Source of the DNA: Marinobacter sp. F4216
GTDB taxonomy: Bacteria > Pseudomonadota > Gammaproteobacteria > Pseudomonadales > Oleiphilaceae
Assembly: GCF_019931195.1 (NCBI RefSeq)
Contig: NZ_JAIOUO010000003.1
Coordinates: 186,001-250,000, forward strand
Length of the DNA: 64,000 nt
Direction of reading: 5' to 3'
A program made the position numbers and the translations under genes. The notes beneath the pieces are model-generated. The model searched no databases and was not told the DNA's origin. It worked only from the letters and a program-made list of their open reading frames with translations. This document shows positions 9,204 through 16,714 of this stretch, piece after piece (the stretch's first letter is position 1; each line of letters starts with the position of its first letter).

Positions 9204-9241
9204 CTGACGCCTTTAAACATGTTTGAGATTGCCTTTCTAAC
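9204..9241 (+). promoter_or_regulatory. Operator-like element, site C (weak), with adjoining TCTAAC
   Basis: CTGACGCCTT at 9204-9213 matches site B (CTGGCGCCTT) in 9 of 10 positions. The second half (TTGAGATTGCC) fits only with two extra bases. TCTAAC at 9236-9241 is the same -10-like hexamer as at site D. It lies about 75 nt upstream of the DUF1302 start. This is the weakest of the four sites. Confidence 0.25.
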
Positions 9242-9316
9242 GAGACTTGGCTCTGAGTCCTGACCTCAACCAGTCGGCTCCCACCTAACACCACAACAAC
9301 AAGTATGGAGTGTTGA

Positions 9317-11251
9317 ATGCCTTCATCTACCAATGGTGCCAGCATCTATCGCACCTCAAAATTCAAGTCGCTGTCCTTAAAACCTCTGCCCCTGGCGGTC
9401 GCTTTGTTCGCTGCCTACCCGGCCATGGCCGCAGACTTCAACCTCGGTCCGATCTCGGCAACAGCCAACGGCTCAATTACCGCCGGTACATTGATGAGCA
9501 TGGAGAAAGCAGCCGGACGTTGGACCAATGCCAAAAACGCCGAGTTAATCGGGGCCGAGTTCTCGGGCGACGCCAACCCCTGGGGCGCGGTCGAGGCCGA
9601 TGATAGCCGGCTGAACTGGGAAAAGGGAGACATAGTCTCTTCACCAATCACCCTGCTGGGAGAGGTCGAACTCACCTACGATCGTTTTGGTGCCTTTATC
9701 CGGGGCAAGGCGTGGTATGACTACACCCTTGACAACAAAAAAGTTCCCCACGGCAGCTCCCTGAACGGGTATAAGCGCGACGCTACGCTTGAAGATGACG
9801 GCTTCAATGACCTTGCACAATTCAAAGGCGTTGAACTGCTCGACGCCTACGTCTTTGGTGACTTCGATGCCGGGAATATCCCGATCCACGTCCGCGCAGG
9901 TAACCAGGTCATCAACTGGGGTGAAGGTCTGTTCTTTCAGAACGGTATCAATTCCATTAACCCGATCGATGTCGCAGCGTTCCGTCGTCCCGGCTCCCAG
10001 CTCAAGGAGGCTTTGCTGCCGGCACCATTGCTGTATTTCAACGCCGGTCTCACGAACAGCCTGAGCCTGGAAGGCTTCTACCAATTGCAATGGAAGGAAA
10101 CCGTGCTGGAAGGGTGCGGAACCTATTTTTCCGGCCTGGATTACTTCCCGGGTGACTGCTTTGGTATCAGCCGAAAGGGTCCGGGAACCCCATACCCCAA
10201 CCCGGCTGACTACAATGACCGGGAAGGCTATGCCGTGGGCTCCATCATCGAGCGCGGTCCCGACAATGAGCCCAGCGACAGTGGTCAGTTTGGTCTGTCC
10301 CTGCGCTATTTCGACTGGGAACTGGGCGCGGAATTCGGCCTGTACGCCATGCAGATCCACAGTCGGACGCCGCAGCCGTCCGTATTCCTGAGTTCCGATC
10401 CGAACAAAAACGACTTCGGCAACCCGGGTTGGGAATACAACGGTGTTGATGGCCCCACGGCGGACAGCGCAACCTATATCAAGGATTATGCCGAGGATAT
10501 CCGCATCTTTGGCTTTACCGCTTCTGCCAACGTAGCCGGATGGTCTGTCTTCAGCGAATACAGCTACCGGCCAAACCAGCCGATCGTGTATCACACGGGC
10601 GACTCTGTTCCCGCGATATTTGGCGCGACTGCCGATCTCGACTTCGCCTTTGGCGCCCCCCTTGCGGATGATGTTCTGGCGGCCGAACCCGGTTCCTACT
10701 TCAAGGGCTATGGACGGGAAAAAGTCTCCCAGCTGAGCATTGGCGCCATCCAGACCTTTTCACAAGTGATGGGTGCCGACAACTTCGTCTTCATCGGTGA
10801 GGCGGGCATGAAGTACGTGCACGACCTTCCGTCACTGGATGAGGTCCGTTACGGGCGTCCCGACGCTTTCGGTTCCAACCTGGCTGCCGATCAGCTCGTG
10901 GGCTCTGCCGGCTGTAACGCCGGTGTGAATCCCCAGTACCATGAAAAGGTGTGTAGCGACGACGGGTTTGTTACCGACCTGTCCTGGGGCTACCGCCTGC
11001 GCGGACAGCTGAACTACAAGGGTCTGTTCGCCGGCGTCAACGTGTCTCCGTACGCGGCGTTTGGCCACGATGTTGAGGGCTATTCCCACGATAACAACTT
11101 CAGCGAGGGCCGCCTGCTCGGCAACATTGGTGTCAAAGCCGATTACCTGGCCAAGTACTCCGCCGAGCTGAGCTATACGACCACTGGCAATAGTTTCTGG
11201 GCGCAGACCGACCGGGACTTCCTGGCCCTCAGCGCACGCATGAACTTCTGA
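9317..11251 (+). CDS. DUF1302 outer-membrane protein (porin-like)
   Basis: 644 aa with a long N-region followed by a signal helix (LPLAVALFAAYPAMA, cleaved before ADF). The mature protein is rich in alternating aromatic/polar strands and ends in ALSARMNF; the C-terminal Phe is the usual insertion signal of outer-membrane beta-barrels. GGAG precedes the ATG at about 7 nt. DUF1302 proteins are regularly found with DUF1329, YCF48-like and MMPL genes in degraders of steroids, hydrocarbons and other hydrophobic compounds, where they are thought to admit the substrate. The same four genes occur here in that order (9317-16208), so a role as the outer-membrane component is a good inference, though the substrate is unknown. 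Confidence 0.85.
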   Translation: MPSSTNGASIYRTSKFKSLSLKPLPLAVALFAAYPAMAADFNLGPISATANGSITAGTLMSMEKAAGRWTNAKNAELIGAEFSGDANPWGAVEADDSRLNWEKGDIVSSPITLLGEVELTYDRFGAFIRGKAWYDYTLDNKKVPHGSSLNGYKRDATLEDDGFNDLAQFKGVELLDAYVFGDFDAGNIPIHVRAGNQVINWGEGLFFQNGINSINPIDVAAFRRPGSQLKEALLPAPLLYFNAGLTNSLSLEGFYQLQWKETVLEGCGTYFSGLDYFPGDCFGISRKGPGTPYPNPADYNDREGYAVGSIIERGPDNEPSDSGQFGLSLRYFDWELGAEFGLYAMQIHSRTPQPSVFLSSDPNKNDFGNPGWEYNGVDGPTADSATYIKDYAEDIRIFGFTASANVAGWSVFSEYSYRPNQPIVYHTGDSVPAIFGATADLDFAFGAPLADDVLAAEPGSYFKGYGREKVSQLSIGAIQTFSQVMGADNFVFIGEAGMKYVHDLPSLDEVRYGRPDAFGSNLAADQLVGSAGCNAGVNPQYHEKVCSDDGFVTDLSWGYRLRGQLNYKGLFAGVNVSPYAAFGHDVEGYSHDNNFSEGRLLGNIGVKADYLAKYSAELSYTTTGNSFWAQTDRDFLALSARMNF

Positions 11252-11282
11252 TTCTGCCAAAACAAATATAAGAGGATTTAAC

Positions 11283-12635
11283 ATGAACAAGCATCTGCTA
11301 TCAGCAGCCATTCTCGGCGCCTCTCTGGGCCTGGCCTCTGGCCAGGCGGCGGCCGCGATGACCGACGAAGAGGTCGCCCGGCTTGGCGCCGACCTTACTC
11401 CTGTTGGCGCCATCAAAGCCGGTAACGAAGATGGCACCATTCCCGAGTGGACTGGTGGCCTCAGCGAAGCTCCGGCAGGCTTCAACCGGGAAAACGGTTA
11501 TGTGAACCCGTTTGCCGACGAAGACCCCCTATACGTTATTACTGCCGATAACATGGACCAATACGCCGACAAGCTGTCGGAGGGTCACAAGGCCATGCTT
11601 AAAAAACATCCGGAAACCTACACGGTTCCGGTGTACAAGACCCATCGCACCGCCGTGATCCCGGCGGAAGAGCATGAAATCATCAAGACGGAGAGTAAAA
11701 ACGTCGAGCTCGTCGGAGGAGGCAACGGACTGGCCAACTTTGAACAGACCAATGTCCCCTTCCCCATTCCCAAACAGGGTATCGAGGTGATGTGGAATCA
11801 CCTGACCCGTTACCGTGCCGGTGGTTATCGCGATTATCCGACCGAAGCCGTGGTTCAGGGCAACGGTGCCTTCACCCCGGTCGTTCGGGAGCGTCGACTG
11901 ACCATGACTGCCGCGATGGAGGACCCAGAGGAAAACCGCCTGTTCTATTACTGGAACAAGGCACTGGAGCCGAACAGCGTGGCCGGCTCACAGTTGCTGG
12001 TTCATGAGCCCATCAACCACGTCAAGGAACAGCGACTGGCGTGGCGCTATAACCCCGGACAGCGTCGTGTTGTGCGTGCGCCGGAAGTCGGCTATGACTC
12101 GCCGCCCCTGACCAGTGACGGCCTGCGGACCAGTGACTCTACCGACATGTTCAACGGTGCTCCGGACAAGTACAACTGGGAGCTCGTGGGCAAGAAGGAG
12201 ATATACATCCCCTACAATACCTACGACCTGGCTGACAAATCGCTGAAGTACACAGACATTGTGCGCAAAGGCCATATCAATCAGGACCTGACCCGCTATG
12301 AACTGCATCGAGTGTGGGTTGTCGAGGCGACGCTTAAGGATGGCGAACGCCACATTTACTCCAAGCGCCGATTCTACGTCGACGAGGACAGCTGGAACAT
12401 TGCCCTGGCTGAGGATTATGACGGCCGCGGTGAACTCTGGCGCGTCGAAGAGGCTCACCAGATCCAGTACTACGACCAGCTGGTTCCGGCCCACCACCTG
12501 GAGGCCGTATACGACCTGCAAGGTAGCAGGTACATCGCCTACAACCTGCAGAACGAAGAGCCAGTCGTCGAGTTTGGCCCCCAAGGCAGCGTCGGTGACT
12601 ACAGCCCGGCGGTTCTGCGCCGCCGTGGTCGCTGA
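11283..12635 (+). CDS. DUF1329 periplasmic protein
   Basis: 450 aa, RBS AAGAGG 7 nt before the ATG, signal peptide MNKHLLSAAILGAS... cleaved near AAAA/MTDEE. The mature protein is DUF1329 along its length, starting with the typical LTPVGAIKAGNEDGTIPEWTGG region and ending with a basic RRRGR tail. The family is predicted to adopt a lipoprotein-carrier (LolA/LolB-like) fold, which suits binding of a hydrophobic ligand in the periplasm. It lies 31 nt after DUF1302 and is probably co-transcribed. The pairing of DUF1302 with DUF1329 is a recurring one; the biochemical role is not established. Confidence 0.85.
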   Translation: MNKHLLSAAILGASLGLASGQAAAAMTDEEVARLGADLTPVGAIKAGNEDGTIPEWTGGLSEAPAGFNRENGYVNPFADEDPLYVITADNMDQYADKLSEGHKAMLKKHPETYTVPVYKTHRTAVIPAEEHEIIKTESKNVELVGGGNGLANFEQTNVPFPIPKQGIEVMWNHLTRYRAGGYRDYPTEAVVQGNGAFTPVVRERRLTMTAAMEDPEENRLFYYWNKALEPNSVAGSQLLVHEPINHVKEQRLAWRYNPGQRRVVRAPEVGYDSPPLTSDGLRTSDSTDMFNGAPDKYNWELVGKKEIYIPYNTYDLADKSLKYTDIVRKGHINQDLTRYELHRVWVVEATLKDGERHIYSKRRFYVDEDSWNIALAEDYDGRGELWRVEEAHQIQYYDQLVPAHHLEAVYDLQGSRYIAYNLQNEEPVVEFGPQGSVGDYSPAVLRRRGR

Positions 12636-12674
12636 TGGCTCTCTAATCTTCAGCAAATGACCTATCGGTAACAA

Positions 12675-12700
12675 GGGCGGAGAGCCTCGACTCTCCGCCT
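12675..12700 (+). terminator. Intergenic hairpin, possible attenuator
   Basis: AGGCGGAGAG and CTCTCCGCCT form a 9-10 bp stem with a 6-nt loop between the DUF1329 and YCF48-like genes, followed by TTCCTTCCC and not by a clean U-run. It could partly terminate or stabilise the upstream mRNA, lowering expression of the two downstream genes. Confidence 0.4.
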
Positions 12701-12720
12701 TCCTTCCCAGGATCAGAACA

Positions 12721-13848
12721 ATGAACAAACGTACGCTCTGTACCTGTTTGGCAGGTATTCTTACGCTCCCAATAAGCATACTGGCGTCGGCCGAAACCCT
12801 TCCGGATCGCCTGGAGAGACCCGCCAGTCAGTCCCACCGGGTTACCAGTAAACTGTTCACCGACTTGGTGACAGTTGGTGGAAAGGCCATTGCCGTTGGC
12901 GCTGACGGTTCCGTGCTGACCGTTACTTCCGAAGACAACTACCAGCAGGCCGAGGTCCCCGTGGACCTGCTGCTGACCGCCGTCGACTTTGTTGACGACA
13001 CTCTTGGCTGGGCTGTCGGCCACGATGGTGCCCTGCTCATGACGACGAACGGCGGGCGCTCTTGGACCAAAGAGCTTGATGGCATCGCTATCGGCGAACT
13101 GATGCGGGCCTCAGCAGAAGAGAAGGTCACAAGACTGGAGCAGGCCACCGAAGAGAATCCCGACGACGCAGACCTCGCCCTCAAACTTGAAGATGCCATT
13201 TTCAAGCTGGAAGACATCGAAGCCGGCATGGAGTATGGCCCGGCACTCCCCCTGATGGATATTGAATTCATTGACGAATCCACCGGCTTCGCCGTAGGAG
13301 CCTACGGCATGGCGGTGGAAACCCGTGACGGTGGTCAGTCCTGGCAATACATCGCGGGTATCGATAACCCCTACAGCTTTCATCTCAACGCCGTCTTCAG
13401 TCCCGCGCCCGGCGTCGTACTGGTCGCCGGAGAAAATGGCCTGCTTTTCCGATCTATGGACAAGGGCACAACCTGGGAGCCACCCCGTGAAGTAGGCTTT
13501 TCGTCACTGTACAACTTCGTACCCGGTTCCGGGGCCGAGGTTCTTGCCCTGGGCTTTGGCGGGACGCTTTTTGTCAGCCGCGACCAGGGAGAAACCTGGG
13601 ATCAGCTGGATACAGGATCTTCGGACACCCTTTTCGGCGGCACGTCTCTCAGTAATGGCGGCGTATTGCTCGCTCAACGAGGCGGCCTTCTTTACTCGGA
13701 GGATCTGCAGGAATTCAAGCACTGGCCAGCCCCCGGACGTTCGCTCTGGATGGACGTTGTCGAGCCAACTGCAGGACAGCTGATTCTCGGCGGCCAAGCC
13801 GGGATTAAAACCCTTTCGCTCAATGATGTACTGGGAGGTGTGGAATGA
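12721..13848 (+). CDS. Exported YCF48/BNR-repeat beta-propeller protein
   Basis: 375 aa with a signal peptide (MNKRTLCTCLAGILTLPISILASA) and AGGA 8 nt before the ATG. Repeated BNR-type blades are visible: GHDGALLMTTNGGRSW, GMAVETRDGGQSW, GLLFRSMDKGTTW and GTLFVSRDQGETW. Together they make a YCF48-like propeller of the photosystem II assembly-factor superfamily. An acidic helical insertion (about residues 120-165) interrupts the blades after the first full repeat. In non-photosynthetic degraders such proteins sit beside MMPL transporters and probably act as periplasmic partners. The stop overlaps the MMPL start by 4 nt (ATGA), supporting a joint function. Confidence 0.85.
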   Translation: MNKRTLCTCLAGILTLPISILASAETLPDRLERPASQSHRVTSKLFTDLVTVGGKAIAVGADGSVLTVTSEDNYQQAEVPVDLLLTAVDFVDDTLGWAVGHDGALLMTTNGGRSWTKELDGIAIGELMRASAEEKVTRLEQATEENPDDADLALKLEDAIFKLEDIEAGMEYGPALPLMDIEFIDESTGFAVGAYGMAVETRDGGQSWQYIAGIDNPYSFHLNAVFSPAPGVVLVAGENGLLFRSMDKGTTWEPPREVGFSSLYNFVPGSGAEVLALGFGGTLFVSRDQGETWDQLDTGSSDTLFGGTSLSNGGVLLAQRGGLLYSEDLQEFKHWPAPGRSLWMDVVEPTAGQLILGGQAGIKTLSLNDVLGGVE

Positions 13849-16208
13849 GCAGCTACACCCAACTTCCATCCACCTCAGAGAAGAAGGGCGCACTGGAGCG
13901 GATGGTTAGTTTTTTTGAAAATCTTATTTTCCGGAACCGGGCACTGGTTCTCCTGTTTTTCCTGGTAGCCTCCCTCTTCCTTGGCTACAAGGCCCTGAGC
14001 CTGAAACCCGATGCCAGCTTTAATCGCATGATCCCCACCGGGCATGAGTACGTTCAGAACTACCTTAACTGGGAGGAAATGCTGGCTCCACAAAGCAACG
14101 TGCTCAGAGTGATTGTGGAAAATGAGGCTGGCTATGTCTTCACCGAAGACTACCTGGAAACACTTCGGGAAGTCACCGATGCCATCTTCTACCTGCCGGG
14201 GGTTGACCGGGGTAACCTAAAATCCCTATGGACACCCAACGCGCTCTGGACCGAGGTTACCAACGAAGGCCTCAGAGGTGGACGTATCATTCCCGACGGT
14301 TATGACGGCAGCAAAGGGTCTCTGGAGCAGGTGCGCATCAACACCCAGCGCGCCAATATGACAGGTTCATTTGTCGCCAATGACCTGAAATCGACCATCA
14401 TCCGTGTACCACTGACCGACGTAAACCCTGACACAGGTGAACCTCTGGACTACGGTCAGTTCACCCGGTTGTTCGAAGAGAAGGTCCGGGATAAGTTTGA
14501 TGATCGAGGTGTCAATATCCGCGTGGTCGGTTTCGCCCAGATCATCGGCGACCTGATTGCAGCCTCAGCCGATATAGCGGTGTTCTTCGCCGTTACCGTC
14601 GCCCTGATTTCGATTTTGCTCCTGGCCTATTGCCGATGCTGGCGCAGCACGGCGGTGACGGTATTCACCTGCATTCTGACTGTGGTCTGCCAGCTTGGTT
14701 TATTGACCTATCTGGATTTCGGGCTTGATCCCTACTCGATTCTGGTTCCTTTCCTGATTTTTGCCATTGGCATCAGTCACGCGGTTCAGAACATCAACCT
14801 GACAATCAGTGAAATGAGCAAGGGTGCAACCCGGCTGGAGGCGTCCAAATCGACCTTTCGGGCACTATTCATACCCGGCTCCTCCGCCCTGATTGCAGAC
14901 GGTGTCGGCTTCGCAACCCTGATGGTGATTGACATCGGTGTTATCCAGCAACTGGCCATCACAGCGAGCCTGGGCGTATTTGTCGCCCTGTTCACCAAGA
15001 TGTTCCTGTTACCTGTCCTGATGTCCTATGTCGGCGTCAGCAAGGCAGGGCTGGCCCGACAAGAGAAGCGTAACCAGTCTTCCTGGCCCACGTTCCGTCG
15101 TATTTCCAATCTCGTCCAGCCGAAATACGGCATTCCTGCCGTGGTCGTGGGCCTGGTCCTGTTGGGCATTGGCTACTACGAGTCCCGTGATCTGAAGATC
15201 GGCGATCTGGACCCGGGCGCCCCGGAGTTTCACGAGGACGCTCGATATAACCAGGATAACGCCTACATTCTGAACCATTATTCGACCAGTACAGACGTTT
15301 ACCAGGCCATTTTCACAACACCTCCCGAGCAATGCGCCCGATTTGCAGCCGGTGATCTCGTTTTGCAGTTTCAGGAGCATATGCTGGGTGTCGAGGGTGT
15401 CGAGTCTGCACACTCACTGTACGACCGCATGAGATTCAAAATTATGTCGGTCAACAAGGGCAATCCGAAATGGGCAGAACTCAACCGGAACCAATACATC
15501 ATGAACGATGCCCGGACCGGTGCTCCCCCCGAACTGGTAGACCGGAACTGCAGTATCGCCCCGGTGACGTTCTACCTGTCGGATCATAAGGCGGTCACCC
15601 TCGAACGCGTGACTGCGGCCGTCGAAGAATTTGCCGGCAAGTACAATACCGAGGACTTCACGATCCGTCTGATTGCAGGTAATGCCGGCATCCAGGCAGC
15701 AACCAACGAAGTCATTGAGTACTCTGAAAAGCTGATGTTGATTCTGGTCTTCGCCATTGTCGGTGCCATGGTGTGGCTGGAGTTCAAGTCACTGAAAGTT
15801 GCCTTTGCGCTCATGGCTCCACTGTACCTCTCCACCGTATTGGCGGAAGCCGTCATGGCGAATCTCGGCCTTGGGGTCAAGATCGCGACGCTGCCGGTGA
15901 TCGCCCTGGGTGTGGGCATCGGCGTCGACTATGGGATCTACCTTTACAGCCGGATGGAAGGCTTCCTGAAACAGGGGCACCGGTTCCAGCAGGCATTCTT
16001 TGAGGCACTCAAGACCACAGGGACGGCCGTGGCCTTCACCGGTGCGACGCTCGCCATCGGGGTATCCACCTGGATCTTCTCGACCCTGAAATTCCAGGCG
16101 GACATGGGACTACTTCTGGTGCTCCTGTTCATTTGGAACATGCTCGGCGCCATCCTGCTCATGCCGCCGCTGGCATCCTTGTTGGTCGGTAAGAAATACG
16201 GCCGCTAA
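13845..16208 (+). CDS. RND-superfamily (MMPL-type) transporter
   Basis: 787 aa. The layout is classical for a single-chain RND/MMPL transporter: TM1 at about residues 30-48, a large periplasmic loop, a block of five helices at about 240-400, TM7 near 435, a second periplasmic loop, and a final block of helices from about 625 to 780. The GVGIGVDYGIYLYSR segment in the second half matches the proton-relay helix. GGGAGG precedes the ATG. The family moves lipids, hydrophobic metabolites or drugs across the inner membrane using the proton gradient. The DUF1302/DUF1329/YCF48 neighbours suggest uptake or export of a hydrophobic compound; direction and substrate are open. Confidence 0.85.
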   Translation: MSSYTQLPSTSEKKGALERMVSFFENLIFRNRALVLLFFLVASLFLGYKALSLKPDASFNRMIPTGHEYVQNYLNWEEMLAPQSNVLRVIVENEAGYVFTEDYLETLREVTDAIFYLPGVDRGNLKSLWTPNALWTEVTNEGLRGGRIIPDGYDGSKGSLEQVRINTQRANMTGSFVANDLKSTIIRVPLTDVNPDTGEPLDYGQFTRLFEEKVRDKFDDRGVNIRVVGFAQIIGDLIAASADIAVFFAVTVALISILLLAYCRCWRSTAVTVFTCILTVVCQLGLLTYLDFGLDPYSILVPFLIFAIGISHAVQNINLTISEMSKGATRLEASKSTFRALFIPGSSALIADGVGFATLMVIDIGVIQQLAITASLGVFVALFTKMFLLPVLMSYVGVSKAGLARQEKRNQSSWPTFRRISNLVQPKYGIPAVVVGLVLLGIGYYESRDLKIGDLDPGAPEFHEDARYNQDNAYILNHYSTSTDVYQAIFTTPPEQCARFAAGDLVLQFQEHMLGVEGVESAHSLYDRMRFKIMSVNKGNPKWAELNRNQYIMNDARTGAPPELVDRNCSIAPVTFYLSDHKAVTLERVTAAVEEFAGKYNTEDFTIRLIAGNAGIQAATNEVIEYSEKLMLILVFAIVGAMVWLEFKSLKVAFALMAPLYLSTVLAEAVMANLGLGVKIATLPVIALGVGIGVDYGIYLYSRMEGFLKQGHRFQQAFFEALKTTGTAVAFTGATLAIGVSTWIFSTLKFQADMGLLLVLLFIWNMLGAILLMPPLASLLVGKKYGR

Positions 16209-16269
16209 TCCAACCTGCCCGCCCTTTTTCAGAGTAAAGGGGCGGCTCTTTAACCTCTTACTTGGGTGA

Positions 16270-16305
16270 GCCCATTGACGCCTGATGGTCAATGGGCTTT
16301 TTTTT
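16270..16305 (+). terminator. Intrinsic terminator of the DUF1302-MMPL operon
   Basis: GCCCATTGAC (16270-16279) and GTCAATGGGC (16288-16297) form a perfect 10-bp stem with an 8-nt loop, followed by eight T. It lies 61 nt after the MMPL stop. Confidence 0.9.
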
Positions 16306-16657
16306 GTTTCAAACCAACAGAGAAAAGTCCCTGCCGCATCAGGTTTCAGGACGGAACAATGCAGAGATCCACAGGATGACCGCGATTGGTCCTGACCGGC
16401 ACACACTGCCGCACTCTACGATGCATCACCCACTTGCATGCCCTCCCCGGTCTCTGTCCCCCCGCTATTACGGAGTTAATCGAAACAGGTGCTACAAGCC
16501 TGAACTGACAACCTGAGGAATTGACGCAAAGGCCCGAAGGATCGGCGGAAGGCAACGGCGATCCCGAACGGGATCAGCCTCTTTGAATGCACTGACACGC
16601 TGAAGTCTGGCCTCTAAAGACGGCCTGGCCGAAGCGCGGCAGTACTCTGTTGCGGGC
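16306..16657. other. Intergenic region between two convergent terminators
   Basis: 352 nt with no credible gene. From about 16528 to 16580 it contains competing pairings: GGATCG with CGATCC, and GATCCC with GGGATC (loop GAAC), which share the GATCC segment. This could be a structured RNA or chance. Nothing else recognisable was seen. Confidence 0.5.
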
Positions 16658-16685
16658 AAAAAAAAGCCCAGGCCGGAGCCTGGGC
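16658..16685 (-). terminator. Intrinsic terminator of the Vgb-fusion gene
   Basis: Read on the minus strand, GCCCAGGC, a 4-nt loop and GCCTGGGC are followed by a run of seven or eight T (16658-16665), 30 nt after the stop codon of the gene at 16715-18415. Confidence 0.9.
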
Positions 16686-16714
16686 AAAGCAAGTTGTGCA
16701 GAACAACTCAACGC

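Larger units (their letters stand above)
8955..9316. other. Intergenic region between HupE-like and DUF1302 genes
   Basis: 362 nt with no credible gene. It contains the perfect hairpin at 9046-9073 and an operator-like element at 9204-9241. The stretch 9150-9175 has the octamer ATTGAAAA twice. A GGAG site at 9306-9309 serves the DUF1302 start. Confidence 0.6.

Noticed and set aside
16528..16545. GACGCAAAG resembling the core of a class I c-di-GMP riboswitch
   Set aside because: The second conserved hairpin, its tetraloop receptor and a downstream plus-strand gene are missing.
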